6,879 nucleotides of DNA from Candidatus Sigynarchaeota archaeon (lineage in GTDB: Archaea; Asgardarchaeota; Jordarchaeia; Jordarchaeales; Jordarchaeaceae), in assembly GCA_030587505.1 (NCBI GenBank), contig JAUQYY010000258.1, forward strand, positions 1 through 6,879, given 5' to 3'. How positions within the stretch are numbered: the first letter of the stretch is position 1; each line of letters begins with the position of its first letter. Below are positions 1 through 5,455 of this stretch, piece by piece. The position numbers and the translations under genes are program-made. The notes beneath the pieces are model-generated. The model saw nothing but the letters and a program-made list of their open reading frames with translations, was not told the DNA's origin and searched no databases.

Positions 1-465
1 AAACCCATAATTCTGTCGAGTACGAGGATGCGCACCTTCTACTTCAACCTGAGACCCATCGCCCTCGACCCCACGGGCTGCAGGCTGATAGCCGAGGTCA
101 TGATGCCCATGATTAAGCGGCACAACGCCGACTGCGTGGGAGGAACAGAGGACAGCTCCATCCCCATCGTTTCGGCTATATGCGCACTGGGCGGGGTTCC
201 AGGCTTCTACGTGCGGAAACGGACCCAAAAGTACGGTCTTAGGGAGCGCATCGAGGGCAACCTCGGAAAGAAACCGGTGCTGGTGGACGACGTGGCGACG
301 AGCGGGGAGTCGCTCCTCAACGTGGCTAAAGCCGTCAGAGAAGCCGGGTGCGAAGTGGAGCACGCGGTGATAATTGTCGACCTGCTCGAGGGAGCCAAGG
401 AGAGGCTGGCGTCCCACGGAATCAAACTCGAATCCGTCTTCGACAGGGACGACTTCAAACTCTAA
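1..465 (+). CDS. Orotate phosphoribosyltransferase-like protein, 5' end outside window
   Basis: The protein resembles type I phosphoribosyltransferases of the orotate (PyrE) group, which transfer a base onto PRPP in pyrimidine nucleotide synthesis in the cytoplasm. The reading frame is open from base 1. The segment before the first ATG (base 28) reads like the family's N-terminal SG..S..YFDLR element (here SSTRMRTFYFNLR), so the real start is probably upstream and the gene is partial. Counting from that ATG, the PRPP-binding motif VLVDDVATSGES is at residues 84-95, and the C-terminal VDLLEGAKERLASHGI matches the PyrE tail. The usual catalytic loop RKxxKxHG is replaced by RKRTQKYG (63-70), which lacks the usual Lys and His. 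It may therefore be a divergent OPRT or a paralogue acting on another base. It converges on the next gene, with 67 bases between their stops. Confidence 0.85.
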   Translation, partial: KPIILSSTRMRTFYFNLRPIALDPTGCRLIAEVMMPMIKRHNADCVGGTEDSSIPIVSAICALGGVPGFYVRKRTQKYGLRERIEGNLGKKPVLVDDVATSGESLLNVAKAVREAGCEVEHAVIIVDLLEGAKERLASHGIKLESVFDRDDFKL

Positions 466-532
466 ACGGTTCAGCCGCCCGTACACGCGTACCTGAAAGG
501 ATGTTTGAGTGAAGGACTGAGATTTGGGTGAG

Positions 533-1925
533 CTACCGCTTGGCTCTCTCTGTCTTCTTTAGGATTATTTCTGAGAGTTCGATGGCGCTCGTGGCTGCGA
601 GTTCGGTTCCTATGCCCCATCCTCCCGCGTCTCCGCCAACAACGTAGAGGCCTTCGACGGGTAGGACCTGTGAGGGTCTCTTGTCTCCAACCTGGTCCAC
701 TGTTTGGGCGACTCCCACGACGGTTGCTTCTTTCCCTCCGAGGTGTTCCAAGTCTTTCGGTGTTGTGGCCTCCCACCACATGAGGTTGCTTGGGAGTTCG
801 GGGAAGATCTCCTCCAGGGTTTTCATGGAGTTGTTTATCCACTTCTCCCTGTTTCTTTCGAAGTTTTCCCGCGGAACCGCTGTGCCCGCTATGATTAACT
901 GTTTGCCTTCGGGCGCTAGGCTGGGGTCGTAGTTTGAGGGAACCGGGATGAACAGGTCCACCGTGTCTGGAACCTTGCCCTCCATTATCGAGCTGAACTT
1001 CTCCTCGGGGGTCCTCCATGGTCAGTGAGTTGATTATCTTGTAGTGTGTTATCGGCTTCTCCAGCGCGAGCTTCAGGGTGATGGCGCTCATCGAGTATTT
1101 GAGCCCGTCTATCTTTTCAAGGTACTCGCTGTCGAAGTGGTTCCTGCCCACGAGGTTGTTCACGGTCTCCCTTATCCCCGCGTTGCTGATAACAATCCTA
1201 GACGAGACGAACTCGCCGCCTTCAAGCTCAACTCCCTGAACCCTTCCCTCCTCCACCACGATCCTCTCAACCGAAACCCCTGTTCTTACATCCCCTCCAA
1301 AATTTCGTATTCCCTGAGCATACGCCAGGGGAATCGAAACACACCCACCCTTCGCGTACCCGGTGCTAAGGTCCCTGGTGAGGGTGGACAGACACCTGAC
1401 AAACTCGCCGGCGGAAGCCTCGTAGTAGGGAACCACGAAGTACAGGGCGCAAATGTTGTTAATAAACGAGTGAATGAGGGTGTTTTCGGTGTACCTAGAC
1501 ATCCAAGACTTGAGGTCGACCGTGTCGAGTTCCTTCGTGTCCTGAATCTGCATCATGTCGGTGAACAGCTTAGTGAGGCCTGAGAAGTCTGAGGGGGGAA
1601 CCAGCTTCTCGAGCTCTCGGGGGAACTTCCAGAATTTTCCCTGATAGTGCATCACGGGTCCAGGCTTCTGCGCGAGAACCCACTCAACAACGTCCTCCAT
1701 CCCTATCATGCTGAGAACCCTGCCGAGGGGCCCCTTACCAGTTCTTCCAAAGGAGTGAACACCAACATCTATTTTGAAGCCTTCCCTCTCGTAGGTGCTA
1801 CAGCGGCCACCGACAACCTCGTTTCTCTCAACAAGCAGGGTTTTCAAACCGCCGTGTGACAGCAGAGCCCCAACAGCGGTGCCTCCGATACCACCGCCAA
1901 TCACAATCACATCATAATCCAACAC
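533..1925 (-). CDS. Phytoene desaturase-type NAD(P)/FAD-dependent oxidoreductase, apparent frameshift
   Basis: This is a flavoprotein of the CrtI / retinol-saturase-like superfamily, which oxidises or reduces polyprenoid or similar lipid substrates; the substrate here is unknown. The N-terminus has the dinucleotide-binding fold: GGGIGG at residues 10-15, the ribose-binding Glu33 in LLVER, then VGGRCSTYEREGFKIDVG. The C-terminal FAD motif GLYVVGGDAGGWGIG falls at about 425-439 of the repaired protein. The frame breaks after TMEDP (residue 306): a run of five G on the + strand (1007-1011) should be four. Removing one base gives EDPEEKFSSIMEGKVPD and a 463-residue protein of normal family length. 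Without repair the N-terminal frame reads nonsense to 471. The start is GTG at 1925, preceded by GGTGGTGA. It may be a live gene with a sequencing error or a pseudogene. It lies tail to tail with the phosphoribosyltransferase. Confidence 0.85.
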
Positions 1926-1928
1926 GCT

Positions 1929-1936
1929 TCACCACC
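1929..1936 (-). promoter_or_regulatory. Ribosome binding site for the FAD oxidoreductase
   Basis: On the minus strand GGTGGTGA is followed by AGC and then GTG (1925), complementary to the archaeal 16S tail. It supports the GTG start rather than the next codon, TTG. Confidence 0.6.
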
Positions 1937-1986
1937 GTTAAAGTAAGCAAAACGTAAAGAAGTTTTACCCATTGATTTTGTTCACC

Positions 1987-2000
1987 TAAATACTTATAGT
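1987..2000 (-). promoter_or_regulatory. Possible TATA box of the FAD oxidoreductase
   Basis: The minus strand reads ACTATAAGTATTTA, about 65 bases upstream of the GTG start and preceded by an A-rich stretch that could serve as a BRE. Initiation about 25 bases downstream would give a leader of roughly 45 bases. The match is by eye to the archaeal consensus and is only moderate. Confidence 0.35.
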
Positions 2001-2012
2001 TTGATTAAAAGT

Positions 2013-2147
2013 TTACGGTTCGAAGGGGCATGATGTAGTAAGTATGTATTTTATTTTTTTGGGGTTTGTTAGTGGTTTGTCTATCTCCCCTTTGAGCCTT
2101 GATTCCCGCAAAAAATCCCTCACAAATCTCCCTTCATAACCGCTAAG
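2013..2147 (-). other. Short protein-like open segment, possible small or decayed gene
   Basis: This minus-strand frame is open for 44 codons and ends in TAA. From a GTG at 2123 it would encode 36 residues starting MRDFLRESRLKGEIDKP and ending TTSCPFEP. The charged, helix-like composition looks like protein rather than translated AT-rich filler, and in-frame codons upstream of the GTG (LSGYEGRF) continue that character. GGAGA lies just before the GTG. Upstream, another frame (GHDVICVFFEGVYV) would join by a single-base change near 2148. I do not recognise the family. It could be the tail of a decayed gene or chance. It lies 88 bases upstream of the FAD oxidoreductase on the same strand. Confidence 0.22.
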
Positions 2148-2255
2148 TCACATACACCCCCTCAAAAAACACACATATTACATCGTGCCCGAAGGAACTA
2201 AAATAAAAAGGATTTCAATTTTTGGACGCGTTCGGTTCGAAGTGTGTTTTTAAGA

Positions 2256-2267
2256 CCCTTAAAAGGG
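2256..2267. promoter_or_regulatory. Palindrome upstream of a TATA box, candidate operator
   Basis: CCCTT-AA-AAGGG is a perfect 5+2+5 inverted repeat ending 11 bases before the TATA-like box at 2279. Type II toxin-antitoxin operons are commonly autoregulated through such palindromes; its use here is inference. Its core, CTTAAAAG, could itself act as a weak TATA element. Confidence 0.3.
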
Positions 2268-2278
2268 CATCAAGACGG

Positions 2279-2286
2279 TTTTTATA
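2279..2286 (+). promoter_or_regulatory. TATA-like box, distal to the toxin-antitoxin pair
   Basis: TTTTTATA resembles the archaeal TATA consensus. Initiation about 25 bases downstream would fall near 2308, at the front of the protein-like segment 2294-2431. Confidence 0.35.
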
Positions 2287-2293
2287 CGGGTAA

Positions 2294-2431
2294 ATCCGAA
2301 AAAGCCTGAAAGTTGAGGTATTCCATCAGGATTATTCAAGTTGTTTTTTAGAAAACGTTGACTGTATGGAAGGTAGTTGGAACTATATAAAAGGTAATTA
2401 TCAATGGGTTCAACTTGGGAGAAAGAATTAA
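2294..2431 (+). other. Protein-like open segment before the antitoxin, possible gene remnant
   Basis: This frame is open from just after a TAA at 2291 to a TAA at 2429. It reads convincingly as protein: KVEVFHQDYSSCFLENVDC followed by MEGSWNYIKGNYQWVQLG. The only ATG in frame is at 2366 (21 residues). The antitoxin frame is also open upstream of its ATG, reading GERINNNPAYFWSMNVEAEL. Deleting one G at 2417-2419 would fuse the two into one continuous chain, QLGERINNNPAYFWSMNVEAE. So this may be the N-terminal part of a longer antitoxin, a decayed neighbour, or chance. I do not recognise a family. Confidence 0.25.
2384..2391 (+). promoter_or_regulatory. Candidate TATA box of the MazF-like toxin-antitoxin operon
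   Basis: TATATAAA within AACTATATAAAAGG is the best TATA match in the window. Initiation near 2412-2416 would leave a leader of about 40 bases before the antitoxin ATG at 2457. It overlaps the protein-like segment described above, so at most one of the two readings is likely to be functional. Confidence 0.45.
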
Positions 2432-2456
2432 TAATAATCCTGCTTACTTTTGGAGC

Positions 2457-2643
2457 ATGAATGTTGAAGCTGAATTGAAGGAAATAAAAAAGTACGTAGT
2501 TGAAATCTCAAAAAAAGCTCGATGAACTCATTTACGAAACAGAAATTCTTTCTATGATGAAGATTTCCGAAAAATCGTTAAAATTTCTCGAAAACGAACC
2601 AGACATTTACGGGGTCGAAGATCTAAAGGTTAGATACGAATGA
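2457..2643 (+). CDS. Small antitoxin of a MazF-like pair, apparent frameshift
   Basis: The repaired product is a 61-residue charged helical protein beginning MNVEAELKEIKKYVVEISKK and ending YGVEDLKVRYE. This is the size and coiled-coil style of archaeal antitoxins that precede PemK/MazF toxins, which they bind and neutralise. Raw sequence does not encode it: the first frame stops at a TGA after SKKAR (stop at 2523-2525). Removing one A from the run of seven (2510-2516) joins SKK to LDELIYETEILSMMKIS and continues to a TGA at 2641. That stop overlaps the toxin ATG as ATGA, the usual coupled arrangement, which strongly supports the repair. GGAG lies immediately before the ATG, an unusually short spacing, so the start is uncertain. 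Identification rests on position and composition, not on a recognised motif. Confidence 0.6.
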
Positions 2644-2969
2644 AAGGCAAGATCGTTCTTATTCCCTTTCCTTTTACAGATCTAACAGCTGCAAAGATGA
2701 GACCAGCTCTCGTGCTTCATGAGGGAAGAAAGGATGCTATAGTTGCCCTTATCTCGTCGAGGGTTCCTAAAGCCCCGACAATTACTGATGTTGTTATCGG
2801 ACAGAACCATCCCGAATTTAAACTAACCGGTTTAAAAGTTGATTCTATCATAAAACTTGATAAAGTTGCTACGATTCTAAAAAAGTTTGTAATAGGAGAG
2901 ATAGGTGAAGTCGGGAAAGCGCTCAAAAAGGAGATCAACAATAAATTAGAAAAAATTTTTATCCTCTAA
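2640..2969 (+). CDS. PemK/MazF-like type II toxin (probable mRNA endoribonuclease)
   Basis: This 109-residue protein opens with MKGKIVLIPFPFTDL, the family signature G.IvlvPFPFTDL, followed by KMRPALVL (residues 19-26), where the conserved Arg of the MazF/PemK active-site region sits. ISSRVP (39-44) then corresponds to the conserved SS region. Members cut single-stranded RNA, often at specific short sequences, and arrest growth when their antitoxin is lost. Length is full for the family, and no break is visible. The ATG overlaps the upstream stop by ATGA, implying translational coupling to the antitoxin. The C-terminal half is Lys/Ile-rich, and base composition is more AT-rich than the crotonase and phosphoribosyltransferase, which fits acquired DNA. 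Family assignment is firm; cleavage activity is inferred. Confidence 0.9.
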   Translation: MKGKIVLIPFPFTDLTAAKMRPALVLHEGRKDAIVALISSRVPKAPTITDVVIGQNHPEFKLTGLKVDSIIKLDKVATILKKFVIGEIGEVGKALKKEINNKLEKIFIL

Positions 2970-3194
2970 TGGTTTTCAAGAATCTCGCGAAATACTTTTT
3001 CTCACGTATTTCTCACATTTTTCACAGTTACGAAAACTACAAACATCCCTCTTTTTTTCAGAGGATTGCTTTTAGGTTTTTATTGTCTCGCGTCTTAAAC
3101 AAGGAGTGAAACGGTCTTTAATAGCTGATAAAATGGGGAACCTCAATCTAGCCAGTCGTAGTTCCCTCAACACTTCGTTTGAGTTTTTTACTTG

Positions 3195-3204
3195 TTTTTA
3201 AATA
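3195..3204 (+). promoter_or_regulatory. Probable TATA box of the crotonase gene
   Basis: TTTTTAAATA is a good archaeal TATA match. Initiation about 25 bases downstream would fall near 3226, giving a leader of about 30 bases to the GTG at 3256. That would put the upstream in-frame starts (GTG 3229, ATG 3238) at the very 5' end of the transcript. Confidence 0.5.
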
Positions 3205-3243
3205 TGAGCAGGCGTTTCCTAAAAGATTGTGAAGCAAATGCTT

Positions 3244-3250
3244 GGAGGTG
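3244..3250 (+). promoter_or_regulatory. Ribosome binding site deciding the crotonase start
   Basis: GGAGGTG is a full-strength Shine-Dalgarno site five bases before GTG 3256. It selects this start over the in-frame GTG 3229 and ATG 3238, whose codons would run through the site. Confidence 0.85.
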
Positions 3251-3255
3251 TTTCT

Positions 3256-4077
3256 GTGTCGTATAAAAACATCCTCTATGAGAAGGACGGCCACATCGTG
3301 ACCATAACCCTTAACCGTCCTGAGGTTCATAATTGCCTCAACTGGGAAACCGCTAAGGAGCTCCACAAGGCTTGGCAGACGTTTCGAGATGACGATGACG
3401 CTTTCGTCGCCATTATGACGGGTGCCGGCGATGAGGCGTTCTGTAGCGGGTGGGACCTGAAGGACGCCGCCTTCCAAAAGGGAGTCCTCGAGGAACTCAG
3501 AGACTACGACAAATTCAGGGTTCACATCTACAACAATCCCGGACCCTGCGGGTACACCCGCCGCCTGGACATCTTCAAACCCACCATAGCCGCGATCAAC
3601 GGTTACTGCTTCGCCGCGGGTCTCGAAACAGCCCTAACCCTCGACATACGAATCGCATCCGAAAACGCCGAGTTCGGCCTGCTTGAGCGAAGATGGAACA
3701 TAGTTCTCGCAGACGGCGGAACCGTGCGCCTCCCCCTCATAGTCGGATTCGCCAAAGCCCTTGAGCTCGTCATCACGGGTCGGCGCTTCGACGCCCAGGA
3801 GGCGCTGCGCATCGGACTGGTTTCAGAGGTTGTACCCCAGGAGAAGCTCATGGACCGCGCCCGCGAACTGGCTGAGTCAATATGTGAGCTTCCCCAGGGA
3901 GCCATAAGGTCAGACAAGGAAGCCATAATCAGGGGGATCGGACGCCCCCTCGAGGAGGCTCTACGCATCGAGGCCGAAATGGCAATATCCATGCTCATGA
4001 GAGGCGACCTGTTCAGCGAAGGAGCCAAAGCCTTCCTAGACAAGCGCAAACCCGACTGGAGAAAATACGGCCTGTAA
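3256..4077 (+). CDS. Enoyl-CoA hydratase / crotonase family protein
   Basis: Crotonases hydrate trans-2-enoyl-CoA or carry out related CoA-thioester chemistry in the cytoplasm, the second step of beta-oxidation. From the GTG chosen by the ribosome binding site the protein is 273 residues (MSYKNILYEKDGHIVTITL...), a normal length. The first oxyanion-hole segment is AFCSGWDLKD (61-70). The second is KPTIAAINGYCFAAGLETAL (108-127), with AAG where many members have GGG. Both catalytic glutamates of the hydratase reaction are visible: Glu124 in GLETAL and Glu144 in FGLLERRWN. The stretch DGGTVRLPLIVG (153-164) is typical. Hydratase activity is therefore plausible, though the family also includes isomerases and hydrolases. 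It shares GC-rich codon use and an identical ribosome binding site with the acyl-CoA dehydrogenase 1.6 kb downstream, the likely pathway partner. Confidence 0.92.
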   Translation: MSYKNILYEKDGHIVTITLNRPEVHNCLNWETAKELHKAWQTFRDDDDAFVAIMTGAGDEAFCSGWDLKDAAFQKGVLEELRDYDKFRVHIYNNPGPCGYTRRLDIFKPTIAAINGYCFAAGLETALTLDIRIASENAEFGLLERRWNIVLADGGTVRLPLIVGFAKALELVITGRRFDAQEALRIGLVSEVVPQEKLMDRARELAESICELPQGAIRSDKEAIIRGIGRPLEEALRIEAEMAISMLMRGDLFSEGAKAFLDKRKPDWRKYGL

Positions 4078-4099
4078 CACACAATCATCGACGCAAAAT

Positions 4100-4128
4100 T
4101 TGGGGATGTTTCTTTTCCCCAACTTTTT
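4100..4128 (+). terminator. Intrinsic-type terminator after the crotonase gene
   Basis: TTGGGGA (4100-4106) pairs perfectly with TCCCCAA (4116-4122) around a 9-base loop, followed by CTTTTT. It starts 23 bases past the crotonase stop. A stem with a T tract is what an intrinsic terminator shows; archaeal polymerase mainly needs the T tract. Confidence 0.65.
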
Positions 4129-4417
4129 AATCAGAAATTTAGGATCCTGTGAAATTCACGTCAGCAGAACGGAGCAAACACTCAAACGCGGGTGAATGGA
4201 CTGCTTGAGATGGCTTTCCTCCACTAAGCCATTAGTCCCTTCTAAGAGACACTTTTCAGTTCTAAAAGTGCTCTGATCGACTTTCCTCAGAAGTGAAGCG
4301 TAGGGTGTTTAAAAGGGACTAAGTTTAAAAATGTGTTAGGAAATAAAGAAGCTTGGTCAATATTTTGGGAACTTGCAGCTTTGATTAAAAGATGATTGTT
4401 TGGAGAGTTTAAGTGAC
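4129..4417. other. Gap before hicBA with nested inverted repeats, possible structured RNA
   Basis: No coding frame is supported. Inverted repeats cluster here: ATGGCTT (4210-4216) with AAGCCAT (4226-4232), 9-base loop; AGAG plus CACTTTT (4245-4256, one bulged A) with AAAAGTGCTCT (4264-4274), 7-base loop; and an outer pair TTAGTCCCTT (4232-4241) with AAGGGACTAA (4313-4322) that encloses the second hairpin. ACTAA (4223-4227) can also pair with TTAGT (4232-4236), competing with the outer stem. GTGAA-A-TTCAC (4149-4159) is a further small palindrome. This could be a leader of hicBA, a separate RNA, or a tiny inverted-repeat element of 91 bases; no target-site duplication is seen. Confidence 0.4.
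4324..4331 (+). promoter_or_regulatory. Candidate TATA box of hicBA
   Basis: TTTAAAAA, preceded by an A/G-rich element, would start transcription near 4352 and give a leader of about 65 bases. An alternative is TTTGATTAAAAG at 4380-4391, which would give a nearly leaderless mRNA for the ATG at 4418. Confidence 0.35.
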
Positions 4418-4624
4418 ATGAAAGAGATAATATTTCTTGTCGAGGAATCAATGGAGGGTGGATACGAAGCCAGAGCACTGGGATACTCCATTTACACAGA
4501 GGCAGAAAGTCTGGAGGAACTTCGAGAAGCCGTTAGAGACGCCGTGAGATGCCACTTTGAGGAGGAACAAATGCCTAAAATCATTAGGCTGCACCTAGTG
4601 AAGGACGAGGTAATAACCGTATGA
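4418..4624 (+). CDS. hicB: HicB family antitoxin
   Basis: This 68-residue protein has the compact HicB N-terminal fold: MKEIIFLVEESMEGGYEARALGYSIYTEAESLEELREAVRDAVRCHF, shown here only to locate the strand-strand-helix pattern with the GY.A.A.G..I.TeaesleEL core at residues 15-36. Such antitoxins bind HicA and usually repress their own operon. It lacks a separate C-terminal DNA-binding domain, as short HicB proteins of archaea often do. The start is ATG 4418; an in-frame TTG at 4400 adds six residues but has no ribosome binding site, whereas GGAGAG at 4402-4407 serves the ATG with a rather long spacing of ten bases. Order is antitoxin first, the reverse of many bacterial hicAB loci. Its stop overlaps the hicA ATG as ATGA. 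Confidence 0.85.
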   Translation: MKEIIFLVEESMEGGYEARALGYSIYTEAESLEELREAVRDAVRCHFEEEQMPKIIRLHLVKDEVITV

Positions 4625-4872
4625 AAATTCCAAGAGACATTAGCGGCGAGGAGCTATCTAAGCTCCTCAGAAAGTACGGATACGCGGTAACACGGCAGAC
4701 AGGAAGCCACATGAGACTGACAACAACTCTGAGGGGAGAACATCATATTACTATACCTAAACATAAATCTTTGAAAGTTGGAACCCTGAACAGCATCCTA
4801 GCCGACGTTGCCGCTCACCTAGAGATAGACAAGACAGCGCTTATGAAAGAGCTGTTCGGAAAAAGAATGTAA
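4621..4872 (+). CDS. hicA: HicA family toxin (probable mRNA interferase)
   Basis: HicA toxins are small proteins with a double-stranded-RNA-binding-like fold that cleave mRNA until bound by HicB. This one is 83 residues, the usual length. It shows the N-terminal ISGEELSKLLRKYGYAVTRQ helix-strand, then the catalytic motif GSHMRL with His30, then HHITIPKHKSLKVGTLNSIL (41-60), matching the family's tvP.H..l..GtL..Il. All key features are present and no break is seen. GAGGT at 4607-4611, inside hicB, can serve as its ribosome binding site, and the ATGA overlap suggests coupled translation, so the pair would be made together. Confidence 0.92.
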   Translation: MKIPRDISGEELSKLLRKYGYAVTRQTGSHMRLTTTLRGEHHITIPKHKSLKVGTLNSILADVAAHLEIDKTALMKELFGKRM

Positions 4873-5294
4873 GAACAATGAAAAACAATAGCACCGGTTT
4901 ATTTGTCGGTGATCAGCAGTTGGATTGGTGTTTCTCCCTAATGGCCTCTCGACTTCCTGAACTGCTCGGGGTAGTGTTGGACATTAGTCTACTTCTTGAA
5001 GCCCCTATGCACCCCTGCACCAGCACCTGAAGCGTCAAAAATAATTCTAGGATAGCATATACAACCTATTCAAGATGAGTCTTTGGCTACCGTCAAGCCT
5101 TTGGGTAGGGTTAAGAAGGAAATACATCAATCCGGAAATATTTTTCGTTTTGTAATCTTATTTACTTCAAAGTTTAGAATCTCTTTCGGGTTTGTAAACC
5201 TTTGTTATTCATTTATAGAATCTAAACCGTATGGCACAGTAAGATCCCTAAATAAAATACTCCTTCGGTGTTATAAGTTTGGACGTTTCGTGTA

Positions 5295-5345
5295 ACTTCA
5301 CAGGTGAAGTCACCTATAGGCCTTGAATTCCAGAAAGGCGCCTTT
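5295..5345. repeat. Cluster of short palindromes, candidate protein-binding sites
   Basis: Three palindromes fall within 51 bases: ACTTCAC-AG-GTGAAGT (5295-5310), CCTATAGG (5313-5320) and AAAGGCGCCTTT (5334-5345). GGTGA-AG-TCACC (5303-5314) overlaps the first and offers an alternative fold. They lie about 80-130 bases upstream of the AT-rich promoter-like tract of the acyl-CoA dehydrogenase. Confidence 0.45.
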
Positions 5346-5420
5346 TAACTCCCACAAAAACAAAAAACACATACCACCCAAAACATATTCCTTTGCATCA
5401 TTATTTAGGACGTATTACCT

Positions 5421-5439
5421 AAAATTTTAAATTAAATTT
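5421..5439 (+). promoter_or_regulatory. AT-rich promoter-like tract upstream of the acyl-CoA dehydrogenase
   Basis: The tract contains TTTTAAATTAAATTT, a plausible TATA region. Initiation near 5455-5460 would produce a leader of almost 200 bases. TTTAGG (5404-5409) and CCTAAA (5418-5423) form an inverted repeat just ahead of it and could be an operator. Confidence 0.35.
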
Positions 5440-5455
5440 CACCATCTTTCTTCAT

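Larger units (their letters stand above)
1926..2456. other. AT-rich gap between the FAD oxidoreductase and the first toxin-antitoxin pair
   Basis: This stretch of about 530 bases holds no gene I can support fully. It contains the minus-strand promoter region of the FAD oxidoreductase, two protein-like open segments (2013-2147 minus, 2294-2431 plus), a short palindrome at 2256-2267 and two plus-strand TATA-like boxes. It is clearly more AT-rich than the flanking metabolic genes, with runs of A or T and a C-rich patch around 2130-2165. No tRNA, CRISPR repeat or transposase is visible. Confidence 0.6.
2970..3255. other. Gap between the MazF-like toxin and the crotonase gene
   Basis: The gap is T-rich after the toxin stop, with several T5-T8 tracts that could end archaeal transcription, including a weak hairpin CCTCT/AGAGG at 3048-3064 whose loop is nearly all T. 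GGGAAC (3136-3141) and GTTCCC (3161-3166) form another weak inverted repeat with a 19-base loop. The crotonase promoter and ribosome binding site occupy the end. No further gene is supported. Confidence 0.5.

Noticed and set aside
1044..1583. Plus-strand open frame of 179 codons inside the FAD oxidoreductase
   Set aside because: The minus-strand frame carries the conserved flavoprotein sequence; this is an antisense shadow.
2016..2241. CGGTTCGAA at 2016-2024 and 2233-2241, resembling a tRNA T-arm or an att-like direct repeat
   Set aside because: No cloverleaf can be drawn around either copy, no integrase is present, and a 9-base repeat is too short to stand alone.
3148..3525. Minus-strand open frame across the crotonase start
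   Set aside because: It is the reverse reading of the clearly coding crotonase N-terminus and its promoter.
4400..4417. In-frame TTG start six codons upstream for hicB
   Set aside because: There is no ribosome binding site before it, and typical HicB proteins begin at the strand starting MKEIIF.
5083..5295. TTG-initiated open frame of 70 codons after hicA
   Set aside because: It has no ribosome binding site, a composition rich in Phe, Ile and Arg expected from AT-rich DNA, and no recognisable motif or partner gene.
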